Positions 1-10,058 are shown, numbered from the stretch's first letter. The stretch is DNA of 64,000 nucleotides from an uncultured Synechococcaceae cyanobacterium (GCA_902570945.1 CACGAJ010000002.1:1-64000), one strand, 5' to 3'. The notes: generated by a model not told the origin, from the sequence alone. A program made the numbers and translations.

Positions 1-156
1 TTAAACAATAAGCAATAATATTTATTATTTAAGATTAATTAGATAAAAAAAAGTAGTTTCTAGCTAAAAAAGTAATTTATTGAAAGTAACTTTGATTTAA
101 TTTCTTTAGGTTATTAAAACAACAATTAATTAACAAAAAATCTTTAAAAACATAAT

Positions 157-438
157 TTATTCTAGTGGAGCCATAGTTAATCCCTCGCTGACAAGTTGCT
201 CATGATAAAGCTCTGCCTGTTCAAGATTACCTTTCCATACTTCTGCTGAACCTATTTTATCTACTTTGATAGTTAGATCCCATGCCTTTTCTTCAGTCAT
301 ACCTGGAACAATTGCTAGAAGACTATTTGCGACGTGTTGAAAAGTATTAAAACTATCATCAAGAACTATTACCCTTGCTTCTGGAAATTTTTTTTTAATT
401 TTCTTTTGATCTAATTCTTTAGTGGGAGATTTGATCAT
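157..438 (-). CDS. clpS: ATP-dependent Clp protease adaptor ClpS
   Basis: 93-aa ORF with ClpS core (VIVLDDSFNTFQHV..., AWDLTIKVDKIGSAEVWKG, AELYHEQLVSEGLTMAPLE). Confidence 0.9.
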   Translation of the reverse strand: MIKSPTKELDQKKIKKKFPEARVIVLDDSFNTFQHVANSLLAIVPGMTEEKAWDLTIKVDKIGSAEVWKGNLEQAELYHEQLVSEGLTMAPLE

Positions 439-506
439 TATTGTAGAAAGTGTGAGTACAGCACTTTAAATTTTTTCTTAAGAGTGTTATTGCAAGGTAT
501 TGCAAA

Positions 507-580
<74 letters not shown>

Positions 581-609
581 ATGAGAATATTGTAAGACAT
601 TATTTGTAC

Positions 610-1092
610 TTAATTACCATTTTGAAAATTTATTTGTTTATGAGCCTCATATATAGCAATACCGCATGCCACAGAAAGATTTAAACTCCTAACACCTTTC
701 TTTTCATTACTTCCAACTTGCAAATTTGGCATAAATATCGATATTAAAAAGTCGCTTTTATCAATAATGCAATCTGGCAAACCTGAATCTTCTCTACCAA
801 ATAGCAAAACATCATCTTTCTTAAATTTAAAATCATTCAAATAGATCCCATTTTTTTTACTAAATGAAATTATTCTTTTTTGTACTTTTGACTCAAAAAA
901 TTTATCAAAATTTTTAAATTTATTAACTGTAACTAGAGGCCAATAGTCTAATCCTGCTCTTTTTAAATATTTATCTTCTAATTTAAAACCTAAAGGCTCT
1001 ATAAGATTTAAAGGTATGTTAAATGCAGCACATGACCTTGCAATATTACCAGTATTTTGAGGAATTCTAGGTTCAAAAAGAGCGACTTCCAA
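610..1092 (-). CDS. trmL: tRNA (cytidine/uridine-2'-O)-methyltransferase, TrmL/SpoU family
   Basis: EPRIPQNTGNIARSCAAF N-terminus, LLFGREDSGLP, RSLNLSVACGIAIYEA motifs. Confidence 0.85.
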   Translation of the reverse strand: MEVALFEPRIPQNTGNIARSCAAFNIPLNLIEPLGFKLEDKYLKRAGLDYWPLVTVNKFKNFDKFFESKVQKRIISFSKKNGIYLNDFKFKKDDVLLFGREDSGLPDCIIDKSDFLISIFMPNLQVGSNEKKGVRSLNLSVACGIAIYEAHKQINFQNGN

Positions 1093-1094
1093 TT

Positions 1095-1655
1095 TTAAGT
1101 AGGTATTTCTAAACTTATTTCATCTATTTTGATTGCCCTGCCGTTTATTGCAAGCCAATTATCTTTGGATATTTTGGTTATTCTTTTCTGAAGCTCGCCA
1201 ATTCTTTCAATATAAGTATTACCAATTTCATATTCTGATACTAAACTCCATCCTACTTGTTCTCCAACGATAAATGTTATGCATTTTCTTTTCATTAAAA
1301 GATTTATTAATGAATTTACGTTTGTTGACCATTCTTTATATTCTTTTTCAATATTTTCCATAACAAATCCACCAATCGAGTCTATTAGTAATGGACCATC
1401 TTCTTGGCTTAATGTAGTTAATAGATCTGTTGTTTCTATTGATTTCCAGTATTTTGGCCTTCTTTTTCGATGTAAATTAATTTTTACTTGCCATTTTTTA
1501 TCATCAATATTTTTTTCAGATAAGGCTATATATGATAAATTCCTTTCCTTCTTTGCTAAATGCTCTGCAAATTCACTTTTACCACTCTTTGTTCCTCCTG
1601 TAATAAAAATAATGTTAGATAAACCATCGCTAAAACTTAAATCCTTGGTATTCAT
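1095..1655 (-). CDS. cobU: Adenosylcobinamide kinase / adenosylcobinamide-phosphate guanylyltransferase
   Basis: P-loop FITGGTKSGKSEFAE, HRKRRPKYW, LLIDSIGGFV. Confidence 0.88.
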   Translation of the reverse strand: MNTKDLSFSDGLSNIIFITGGTKSGKSEFAEHLAKKERNLSYIALSEKNIDDKKWQVKINLHRKRRPKYWKSIETTDLLTTLSQEDGPLLIDSIGGFVMENIEKEYKEWSTNVNSLINLLMKRKCITFIVGEQVGWSLVSEYEIGNTYIERIGELQKRITKISKDNWLAINGRAIKIDEISLEIPT

Positions 1656-1665
1656 GATTTCTCTA

Positions 1666-1977
1666 TTACTTAGAGAAATACCACCAAGTTGCTAAGGGGA
1701 TAATCGTTGCAGCAATTAATAAACCAATAACAATATAAGTAGCAGTTGAATTATCAGTATCATTAGATCTCATTACATTAAAGTTTGGATCCACTACAGG
1801 ATTGTCAATAGATGAAGGTTGACTTTTTTCATAATTGATTGTTCCCTTTGGCTGTGCTACTGCGAATACTCTATTAATATTGCTAATACCTTCAGCGTGT
1901 ATTGTTCCAGGAATAAGAAATAATATTAAACCGCTAAAGAATAAAGAGAAAAAATATTTATTAAAGATTTGGGTCAT
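1666..1977 (-). CDS. Conserved hypothetical with signal peptide and C-terminal TM helix
   Basis: N-terminal hydrophobic segment ending TIHAEG; C-terminal TYIVIGLLIAATIIPLATWWYFSK. Confidence 0.6.
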   Translation of the reverse strand: MTQIFNKYFFSLFFSGLILFLIPGTIHAEGISNINRVFAVAQPKGTINYEKSQPSSIDNPVVDPNFNVMRSNDTDNSTATYIVIGLLIAATIIPLATWWYFSK

Positions 1978-2088
1978 TTCAATTCGTTTTGGTTAATTAT
2001 ATATTAAAAACCAATTGTTTGAGTATCATTAAACTTTTTAAGCAATATAATATTTTCATAATTTAAATAGTATTAACATATTCAATAA

Positions 2089-2715
2089 ATGGGATTTAAC
2101 GGTAAATCTTTAATATTAATTGGCACAATTCTCTTTATTTTCCAAATAACAAATTTCTTTTCAATAGAGACAATTACTCCTGAACTTGAGAGGGCTCAAG
2201 TATTAGCTGCTATTGCTGCATTAATTATTATTTTAATAGGATTCTTATTTAAACAATTTGAACCTATTACTGGTGAGAAAGTTAACCTTAAAGGAGAAAA
2301 TAAGTTTCTCTTCGACAAAAACATTCCTGATGAAGTTATTGATGAGCTTGCTTGGGGATCTGAAGCGATATTAACTTCCACTGCAGCAGCAGCAATATTA
2401 ATTCACAATGATGGAGTAAATATATTGAGTAGAGGAATTATTTCAAGTAATGATTTTAATCCTGGAGAAACCTGTATGAGATCAATAAAAGATATGAAAT
2501 TAATATCTTTAGCAAATACTAAATTTTATCCAGGAAGAGATGAATTTTTTAATTTTTGTGCCGACGTTCCATCCATATTAGTTGTACCAATAAATAGAAA
2601 GGCTTTTATCTTGATAGGAGGCTGGAGTGCTAAATGTTTTACTAAGTCTGATGAAAAATGGATAAATAACTGGTCGAAGAAAATTAATAATATTTTTTCA
2701 AAAAATAATATTTAA
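2089..2715 (+). CDS. Cofactor assembly of complex C subunit B (CCB2/CCB4-like) protein
   Basis: Two N-terminal TM helices followed by soluble domain resembling the cyanobacterial/plastid CCB2/CCB4 family. Confidence 0.6.
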   Translation: MGFNGKSLILIGTILFIFQITNFFSIETITPELERAQVLAAIAALIIILIGFLFKQFEPITGEKVNLKGENKFLFDKNIPDEVIDELAWGSEAILTSTAAAAILIHNDGVNILSRGIISSNDFNPGETCMRSIKDMKLISLANTKFYPGRDEFFNFCADVPSILVVPINRKAFILIGGWSAKCFTKSDEKWINNWSKKINNIFSKNNI

Positions 2716-3341
2716 AAATTTATTATTGATTTGACTCTTTTATCTTTTGCTTTAAAACTTACTGATTCTGTATTTAGATTGTAATAGGCGTTCTCTGCGT
2801 TTATTTCATATTTATTCTCGTTGTTTTTATCTTTCATTACATATTTTACTGGATTGAAAAATTCAATTATATTATCTGAACCTAACTTGGCTTTTTCTGA
2901 ATTTAAAATGATATTTTGATTTTCAAATCTTATATTTCCTTTTAATAGATAATTAGTCTCTTCTATATTCCAAATAAAATTATCTGCATATAAAATAATC
3001 TCATCTTGTTTTAGAGTTTTTAATTTTACATTACCTTTCAATTTTAGAAGTTTATTATTGTCTGATAATGTAGATACATCAGAACTTACAATATATTTAA
3101 TTTCTTCATCTTTAAAAATACTAATAGTAGGGTTTATTAATTCAAACTTCAATTCAATATTATTATAAAAAGAATTTGGGCTGATGATAGAGTAAATCTT
3201 ATCTCCTTTTTTAGAGAAAATATTCATATCTAAACTGTCTATTCTTTGTGTTACTTTATTTTCTTCAATTAGTTTTGGTGTGCATCCAAGAATAAGAACT
3301 GGAAGGATTATTATTAATCTAAATATGTTATTCATACTCAA
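2712..3341 (-). CDS. LptC-like LPS export protein (lipoprotein-like N-terminus)
   Basis: PVLILGC lipobox-like motif; repetitive beta-strand pattern of LptC/OstA-type domains. Confidence 0.6.
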   Translation of the reverse strand: MSMNNIFRLIIILPVLILGCTPKLIEENKVTQRIDSLDMNIFSKKGDKIYSIISPNSFYNNIELKFELINPTISIFKDEEIKYIVSSDVSTLSDNNKLLKLKGNVKLKTLKQDEIILYADNFIWNIEETNYLLKGNIRFENQNIILNSEKAKLGSDNIIEFFNPVKYVMKDKNNENKYEINAENAYYNLNTESVSFKAKDKRVKSIINF

Positions 3342-4863
3342 GCTTATTTATTATTGGTGTGGGCTTAGGAAGGCTAGAATTTCCAATTAATAATCCCCAA
3401 TTTAGTTGTTTTTTCCAAGGAATATCTTTTTTGTATGTAGAACCAAGTTGTTCGTTTATTTTTGATGATAATTCTGGCAATAAAGGTAATAATAATAATC
3501 CTATTATTCGGGTACTTTCTAAAACGTTGTAGATAATTTCTTTAACAAGTTGCAAATTATCTTTCTCTTTAATTAACATCCATGGTTGATTATCATTCAA
3601 ATAAAGATTTGTATTAATTGCTAAGCTAAGAACTTCATTAGCGGCTAGATCTAATTTGTAGATATCAAATTTTTGTAAATAGTTCTCAACTGTAATTTTG
3701 GCAAGATTTTCTAACTTATTTTCGCTTGAAATTTTTTCATTATTTGGCACTTTATTATCAAACCATTTTCTAGACATAGATGATGTTCTATTTAATAAAT
3801 TGCCAATTGTATTTGCTAAGTCATTATTGATAATGTCAACAAATCTTTTATCTTGAAAATCTCCATCATTACCGAGTGATATATCTTTAATGAGGAACCA
3901 TCTCACAGGATCATTTCCATATTTTGAAAGCAATAGATCAGGGTCGAGTACGTTTCCCAAACTTTTGCCCATTTTTTGACCTTCTCTTGTAAGGAACCCA
4001 TGTCCTAAAACTTTCTTAGGAACTTTCATTCCAGCTGAAATAAGCATTGCAGGCCAATAGACGGCATGAAACCTAAGTATATCTTTACCAATTAAATGTA
4101 TATCAGCTGGCCATCCTCCATTAATTGATTTTTCCAATAAATGATCTTTTTCATCAGAACTAATAGCACTTACATATCCAAGTAAAGCATCAAACCATAC
4201 ATAAAAGGTGTGATTAGCATAACCGGGAACAGGAATTCCCCATGAGACATTCGTTCTTGAGATTGAAAAATCATTTAAACCTCTAGATACAAAATTTATA
4301 ATTTCATTCCTTCTTTCAATTGGTTCTATGAAAGAAGGTTCGTTGATAATATTTTCAATTTGGTCTTGATATTTCGAAAGCCTAAAAAAGAGATTCTCCT
4401 CATTTTTCCATTCTAATTTTTTTTGATGTATTGGACACTTATATGTTGGGGAGTTTTCTGGATTATCTTTAAATTCTTCACAACCCACACAATACCAGCC
4501 TTTTTGTACTCCCATATAGATATCATCTGATGACTTTACTCTTTCATAAAATTCATTAACAACCAACTCATGATGTTTTGAGCTTGTCCTTATAAATTTA
4601 TTGAAGGATATATTCCAATCTCTCCAATTAATATTAAAGATTTCTGAGATCTCATCACAATGCGATTTAGGTTCAATACCTTTTTCATTTGCTGTTCTTT
4701 GTATTTTTAAACCATGTTCATCAACACCTGTGATGAAAATAACATCTTCCCCTACAAGCCTTTTGTACCTAGCTATAGAATCACAAATTATAGTTGTATA
4801 TACGCTTCCTAAATGGGGTTTATCATTTACATAATATAATGGGGTAGTAATGATAAAACTCAT
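3328..4863 (-). CDS. metG: Methionyl-tRNA synthetase
   Basis: TTPLYYVNDKPHLGS (HIGH-like), GKMSKSLGN-like QKMGKSLGNVLDP. Confidence 0.95.
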   Translation of the reverse strand: MSFIITTPLYYVNDKPHLGSVYTTIICDSIARYKRLVGEDVIFITGVDEHGLKIQRTANEKGIEPKSHCDEISEIFNINWRDWNISFNKFIRTSSKHHELVVNEFYERVKSSDDIYMGVQKGWYCVGCEEFKDNPENSPTYKCPIHQKKLEWKNEENLFFRLSKYQDQIENIINEPSFIEPIERRNEIINFVSRGLNDFSISRTNVSWGIPVPGYANHTFYVWFDALLGYVSAISSDEKDHLLEKSINGGWPADIHLIGKDILRFHAVYWPAMLISAGMKVPKKVLGHGFLTREGQKMGKSLGNVLDPDLLLSKYGNDPVRWFLIKDISLGNDGDFQDKRFVDIINNDLANTIGNLLNRTSSMSRKWFDNKVPNNEKISSENKLENLAKITVENYLQKFDIYKLDLAANEVLSLAINTNLYLNDNQPWMLIKEKDNLQLVKEIIYNVLESTRIIGLLLLPLLPELSSKINEQLGSTYKKDIPWKKQLNWGLLIGNSSLPKPTPIINKLEYE

Positions 4864-4930
4864 AAAGCTTTTTTATTTATTTTAACAGATATTTTTAAAC
4901 TAATAACGAGCCATTATATTAATTATTTGG

Positions 4931-6115
4931 TTAATAAATAAACTCTAAAAGATTACTATCATTTATATGATATTTCACCTTATATATTTTATTACTATAT
5001 ATTTCTACTGATACAAAAAGAGTAATAAGTATTTCTAGTGAACAATCTGGGAAATATACCAAAGCAATATTTCTTTTATGATTAATCCATTTTACAAATA
5101 TTATTTTATAAAAGGGTTTATTTTCATTCTTAAAATATAAAGTTAAATACTTAAGTTTATCATTTTTAGAGATATTATTATTCTCTGTTTGTCTACTCTT
5201 TGAATAATCGATAATTTTAGAGATAGAATTAATACTAAGAAGTTTGTGATTATTAATTTTATTATATACTTGTCTTTGTATAATTAAATCTAAATATCTC
5301 CTTAGTGGTGAAGTACATTGTACATACATATTTAGACCTAGTGACTCATGTTTGCTAGGCTTTGTTGTAATGTAACTTCTTCCCATATATTGCTTTAGGA
5401 TTATATATTTAATTTCACTATCTTTGTATCTATTAAGTATTTCAGATGGATTACAATTTAATTTTTGAATTCTATATGCAGCCGCTAGATTATATTTATT
5501 TATAAATAAACTTGTTACATAACCCATCAATATCATTGATTCTGCAACAATAATTTGTGATATTGTTTTCTCTAGTTTATTTATTAATATTTTATCCCTA
5601 AATAATTTAATTTTACTATTAGGACTTTCAAAAATAATTGCTCCTTGTTTCTTTCTGAATTGAATACTTTTTTCTAATAACTTTTTTATTTCAACTAATT
5701 CAATTTCTTCTTTAGGTTCTAATTCTAATATTTCATTTGCATCTTCATATGTTAATTGATATTTCGGTTTTATAATTGCTTCAATTATTTCATAATTATG
5801 TATTGAACCATCGTCGTTGAATTCTATTCCTGCACTTATGGTTTCTGAAATTTTATTTTGAGCTAGATTTGCCTTTTCTAGAATATTTTTAGGTAACATT
5901 GGGACATATTGATCTATTAAATATAAACTGCTATTTTTCTTTCTTGCAGATAGGTCAACATCAGAGTCATGTGTAAATAGCTTGCATGGATTACTAATAT
6001 GTATCCATAGATTTTTAATATTTCCCTCTTTTATTTCTAAAGAAATTGCATCATCCACTTCATGTGGATCTTCAGAATCTATTATATATGTTTTTAAACT
6101 TGTTAAATCTTTCAA
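4931..6115 (-). CDS. RNase II/R family (RNB domain) exoribonuclease, short form
   Basis: YIIDSEDPHEVDDAISLE active-site region, CTSPLRRYLDLIIQRQ motif. Confidence 0.88.
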   Translation of the reverse strand: MKDLTSLKTYIIDSEDPHEVDDAISLEIKEGNIKNLWIHISNPCKLFTHDSDVDLSARKKNSSLYLIDQYVPMLPKNILEKANLAQNKISETISAGIEFNDDGSIHNYEIIEAIIKPKYQLTYEDANEILELEPKEEIELVEIKKLLEKSIQFRKKQGAIIFESPNSKIKLFRDKILINKLEKTISQIIVAESMILMGYVTSLFINKYNLAAAYRIQKLNCNPSEILNRYKDSEIKYIILKQYMGRSYITTKPSKHESLGLNMYVQCTSPLRRYLDLIIQRQVYNKINNHKLLSINSISKIIDYSKSRQTENNNISKNDKLKYLTLYFKNENKPFYKIIFVKWINHKRNIALVYFPDCSLEILITLFVSVEIYSNKIYKVKYHINDSNLLEFIY

Positions 6116-6159
6116 AAATTCTAAATATTAGTTAGATGCCAACTATATTCAATATCAAA

Positions 6160-6381
6160 CTATCCTTCAGGGTTTACAAAGGGTAGTAAAGCTACTATTC
6201 TGGCTCTTTTTACAGCTAATGTAAGATCTCTTTGTTGCTTTGAGGTTAAGCCAGTCATCCTTCTTGGAAGGATTTTACCTCTCTCCGTTATGAATTTTTT
6301 TAGGAGTTCCACATCCTTATAGTCTATAGGATCTCCAGGTTTGATAGGTGATAATTGTTTTTTAAAAATTGAATTAGGCAT
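6160..6381 (-). CDS. rpsR: 30S ribosomal protein S18
   Basis: [49 protein letters not shown]. Confidence 0.97.
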   Translation of the reverse strand: MPNSIFKKQLSPIKPGDPIDYKDVELLKKFITERGKILPRRMTGLTSKQQRDLTLAVKRARIVALLPFVNPEG

Positions 6382-6388
6382 GATTTGA

Positions 6389-6583
6389 TTACTTTATTTC
6401 TTTGTGAATTGTCATTCTGTTTAAATGAGGATTAAACTTTTTAAGTTCTAATCTCTCAGTTGTATTTCTACGATTCTTTTCAGTAGTATATCTTGAGACA
6501 CCATTTGATCTCTTGGGATCTGTGCTTGTTCTAGCTTCAGTACATTCCAGGGTCACTACAACTCTTGTCCCTTTTTTTGCCAT
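6389..6583 (-). CDS. rpmG: 50S ribosomal protein L33 (start adjusted to [10 protein letters not shown])
   Basis: [64 protein letters not shown]; the ORF-track upstream extension is probably untranslated. Confidence 0.95.
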   Translation of the reverse strand: MAKKGTRVVVTLECTEARTSTDPKRSNGVSRYTTEKNRRNTTERLELKKFNPHLNRMTIHKEIK

Positions 6584-6684
6584 TTTAATTAATACTTTAT
6601 TGTATAATTCTCTATTGTACATCTTCAACAAACTTTTTTGAAGATATACTCATTTCTTTTATCATCATTGATTAAAAAATATAT

Positions 6685-9129
6685 ATGAAAGTTTCTCAAA
6701 ATTGGTTGAATAATTTAGTCGAAATTACTACTACTCCTGTAGATCTCTCTGAGAAATTGTCTATTGGTGGATTTGAGGTTGAATCATTAGAAGATTGTTC
6801 AGAAAATGTAAATGGTGTTGTTTTAGGTAAGGTATTATCTGTTTTAAAACACGAAGGATCTGACAAACTTTCAATTTGCCAAGTCGATATTGGTACCTCA
6901 AAGAATTTACAAATTATCTGTGGTGCACGCAACATTAAACCAAATATTTTTGTTTATGTTGCTACTGTCGGCGCGAAATTAAATGCTGTTGATTTAACTA
7001 TCAAAAGAAGTGAAATTAGAGGAGTCATGAGTGAAGGAATGATATGTTCACTGCAGGAACTAGGTTTAGCGGATTCTAGCGAAGGGATAGAGATCATTGA
7101 TGAAGATTTAGCCTTAAAACATGAATTGGGCACTCCAGGGTCTGACTTGCTTCAATTAAATGATTTTATATATGATTTAGCCATTACAGCTAATAGACCT
7201 GACGGAATGTCTGTTGTTGGTATAGCCCGTGAAATTTCTGCCCTTTTAGAATCCACCTTAAATTTTCCAGAATTAAACCATAAATACAATATTCATTTAC
7301 TCAAGGGAATTAAACTTTGTCCTGAGGCTATAGATTCCAATTGCATTTATACAATAAGCTGCATTGATGGAGTAAATGGAGAGAAATTATCGCCAAATTG
7401 GCTTAAAGACCGTATAGAAAAATCAGGTATAAAATCTATAAATCTTCTAGTTGATTTGACAAATTATATTCTTTTAGAACAAGGTCAACCTTTGCATGCG
7501 TTTGATAAAGATAAACTGTCAAACTTAATTGGTAAGGAAGTTTCTCCAGAAGATTTTTCTGTAAGAAAAGGCAAGGATAACGAAAGCCTTATTTGCTTAG
7601 ATGGTAAAGAATATGACTTAAATGACAATATCACAGTTATTACTTGTTGTGACAAACCAATAGCTATTGCTGGGGTGATAGGCGGTTTAGAGACTTCTGT
7701 AACTAATACTACCTCATCTATTTACCTTGAAGGCGCTGTTTTTAATCCAGTTACTATAAGAAAATCATCAAAGGCGGTTGGCATAAGAACAGAATCTAGC
7801 AGCAGGTATGAAAAAGGGATTTCATCAAAAAATACAATAAGTGCAGTAACAAGGGCAATTAATCTTTTAGAAGAATATTTTTCTATAAATCCACCAATCA
7901 TCAATACTTCCAATTTAATAAGTTATGAGGATGTATTTATTAAACTACGGAGAAATCGAATACATAAAATTCTTGGTCCATTGATAATTAACGATCAATT
8001 TGAAACAAGAAATTTATCTGATAATGAAATAGTTGATAAATTAAAACTCATAGGTTGTACTTTAAAGAATAAAGAATATGGCTGGGATGTAGCAGTAATT
8101 CCTAATAGATCTCATGATTTAATACGAGAAATAGATTTAATTGAAGAAATAGCGAGATTAATAGGGTATGACAGATTCGACTTAAAACTTCCTAACCCAA
8201 TTAAGCCTGGGAAATTGTCATCAGAACAGTTGGCATTGAGAAAAGTAAAAAATGGTTTTATAGAAAATGGTTTTAATGAGGTACTAAGCTACTCTCTTGT
8301 TCCTGAAGATAATGAAAAACTTATAAAGATTTCTAATCCTTTGTTATTAGAAACAAGTTGTCTTAGAGATAATATCTGGAAAGAACATTTGGAGATAGTG
8401 AACCGTAATATAAAAGCTGGACAAGCAAGTTGTTATATATTTGAAATTGGAAATGTTTTTCATAAGAAAACTGAGTTCATTCAAGAAGAAGTTCTGAATG
8501 GAGCCATTTATGGAAATAAAAAATTTGGAAAATGGATAAATTCTGGTAAGGATAACGATCTTAATTATTACCAGGCCAGAGGAAAGTTAAAAGAGGCATT
8601 ATCATCTTTGAGCATAAAAATTGAGGATAAACCCACTGATTCAATTGATTTTCTTCATCCAGGAAGAACAGCGAGATTAGTTATTGAAGGGAAAGATGCA
8701 GGTTATTTTGGTGAATTACATCCTCAACTAATATTAGAAAAGAAGTCATTAAAAAAAGTTTATTTATTTAATATAAATGTTTCTAACCTCTTGGGAGCTA
8801 GTACAAGAAAAAATAAATGGATTCCAATATATAAGCAATATCCAATTGTTCCGAAAATGGAAAGGGATATAAATTTTGTTTTCAGTAAGAAATTTTTAAT
8901 TAGCGAAATAACATCACAGATAAGAAAAACAGGAAAAAATCTCTTAGAGGATGTAAATTTAATTGATGTTTTTGAAGATACTAAATTTGGAGATAATCAT
9001 ATAAGTTATACATTTAGATTATCTTATAGAGATAAAGATAAAACATTGCTGGATTCAGACATTACATCAATACATTCAAATATCATTTCTAATGTTGAAA
9101 AATGTTTTAATACTAATTTGAGGAATTAG
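6685..9129 (+). CDS. pheT: Phenylalanyl-tRNA synthetase beta subunit
   Basis: MKVSQNWLNNLVEI start, tRNA-binding domain, B3/B4, B5 and FDX-ACB domains (PIVPKMERDINFVFSK). Confidence 0.97.
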   Translation: MKVSQNWLNNLVEITTTPVDLSEKLSIGGFEVESLEDCSENVNGVVLGKVLSVLKHEGSDKLSICQVDIGTSKNLQIICGARNIKPNIFVYVATVGAKLNAVDLTIKRSEIRGVMSEGMICSLQELGLADSSEGIEIIDEDLALKHELGTPGSDLLQLNDFIYDLAITANRPDGMSVVGIAREISALLESTLNFPELNHKYNIHLLKGIKLCPEAIDSNCIYTISCIDGVNGEKLSPNWLKDRIEKSGIKSINLLVDLTNYILLEQGQPLHAFDKDKLSNLIGKEVSPEDFSVRKGKDNESLICLDGKEYDLNDNITVITCCDKPIAIAGVIGGLETSVTNTTSSIYLEGAVFNPVTIRKSSKAVGIRTESSSRYEKGISSKNTISAVTRAINLLEEYFSINPPIINTSNLISYEDVFIKLRRNRIHKILGPLIINDQFETRNLSDNEIVDKLKLIGCTLKNKEYGWDVAVIPNRSHDLIREIDLIEEIARLIGYDRFDLKLPNPIKPGKLSSEQLALRKVKNGFIENGFNEVLSYSLVPEDNEKLIKISNPLLLETSCLRDNIWKEHLEIVNRNIKAGQASCYIFEIGNVFHKKTEFIQEEVLNGAIYGNKKFGKWINSGKDNDLNYYQARGKLKEALSSLSIKIEDKPTDSIDFLHPGRTARLVIEGKDAGYFGELHPQLILEKKSLKKVYLFNINVSNLLGASTRKNKWIPIYKQYPIVPKMERDINFVFSKKFLISEITSQIRKTGKNLLEDVNLIDVFEDTKFGDNHISYTFRLSYRDKDKTLLDSDITSIHSNIISNVEKCFNTNLRN

Positions 9130-9142
9130 TTGTATTTTTATT

Positions 9143-9187
9143 CTTATATGAGACTATAAACTAGTCTATATATAATTCTTATATAAG
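9143..9187. repeat. Degenerate palindromic element related to the 9.7-10.0 kb repeats
   Basis: CTTATATGAGACTA (9143-9156) ... TAGTCT, then perfect palindrome CTTATATAAG (9178-9187). Confidence 0.7.
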
Positions 9188-9234
9188 ATAGATAATAATC
9201 CTATAAAACTAATTAATGTTGTATTATATGTTTC

Positions 9235-9483
9235 ATGATAAATTTGCTATCTCTATTTCTATCTTCAGTGCTGTGGGTACAAGTCCCTCAGTGGTCAGAT
9301 GATTGGTCAAAATGCGCTGTTGACGTACCAGATGCTTCATGTCATTGGTATATAACTGCACCAGATAATACTTTTGGGAAAGGATTTGATTGGGCTAGCG
9401 CCCCTTGGTTTGATGCAAACGGATTAAGTGATGTACCTAGTATTGATAAACAAACTGCCATTGAAAAGCTTCAATCTAAGTAG
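9235..9483 (+). CDS. Small hypothetical protein, probable signal peptide
   Basis: 82-aa ORF; MINLLSLFLSSVLWVQV hydrophobic N-terminus, two Cys (SKCAVDVPDASCHW), Trp-rich. Confidence 0.65.
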   Translation: MINLLSLFLSSVLWVQVPQWSDDWSKCAVDVPDASCHWYITAPDNTFGKGFDWASAPWFDANGLSDVPSIDKQTAIEKLQSK

Positions 9484-9676
9484 TACTGTCTTTAAGGCAG
9501 CTCGGGAAGAGTCAAAAGCCTTTTATAGTCTTATTTTTTAGCAGTTATTAATTTCTTGGACATTTAAAGGACATAATTTATTGATTTGTAATTCAATTTT
9601 TAATTTTTCCCAGGCATTAACCAACTTGGTTGTCATTAATTTAAATTGATAAATTAATTTTTCTTACTTATCTATT

Positions 9677-9711
9677 ATGAGACTATATAATAGACTTGTT
9701 ATAAGTCTCAT
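9677..9711. repeat. Inverted repeat, hairpin B
   Basis: ATGAGACT(A)TATAA tagacttg TTATAAGTCTCAT, 13-bp stem with one bulged A. Confidence 0.85.
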
Positions 9712-10032
9712 ATAAGAAATACTATACAAGTTTTTTAAAGTAAATATTATTTTAATTATCATTTATACATAATTAATGTTTCCATAAATTTGAATAAATA
9801 ATTTATGAAAATCAGAAGTTTTAAACTTAACATCTCTCTTATATGAGACTAGTAATAAGACTTATAATAAGTCTCATATAAGAAATACTATACAAGTTTT
9901 TTAAAGTAAATATTATTTTAATTATCATTTATACATAATTAATGTTTCCATAAATTTGAATAAATAATTTATTAAAATCAGAAGTTTTAAACTTAACATC
10001 TCTCTTATATGAGACTAGTAATAAGAATTATA
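9701..10032. repeat. 166-bp direct tandem repeat, two copies (9701-9866 and 9867-10032)
   Basis: Read base by base: identical except 9807 G vs 9973 T and 9861 C vs 10027 A. Confidence 0.95.
9838..9882. repeat. Inverted repeat, hairpin C, 13-bp perfect arms
   Basis: CTTATATGAGACT (9838-9850) and AGTCTCATATAAG (9870-9882); nested alternative GACTTAT-A-ATAAGTC. Confidence 0.95.
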
Positions 10033-10058
10033 ATGAGTCTTGATTAGGAATTAATATA

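Noticed and set aside
1-156. AT-rich leader of the window as a possible sRNA or gene end
   Set aside because: No ORF, no convincing hairpin plus T-tract, no recognised cyanobacterial sRNA motif.
1279-1695. Plus-strand ORF antisense to cobU (138 aa)
   Set aside because: Shadow frame of a well-supported gene; composition is not protein-like. The same reasoning applies to 4601-4834, 13842-14270, 14703-14924, 40376-40690, 50312-50845, 57489-58007, 58370-58810, 62363-62575 and other antisense or nested ORFs.
9486-9540. Possible terminator AAGGC...AAGCCTTTTATAGTC after the small ORF at 9235
   Set aside because: Only about 5-6 bp of stem with a long loop and no adjacent T-run; too weak to call.
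9143-10032. CRISPR array or tycheposon/integrative element boundary
   Set aside because: Repeat units are 166 bp with palindromes, not 25-40-bp repeats with unique spacers; no cas, integrase or tRNA attachment site nearby.
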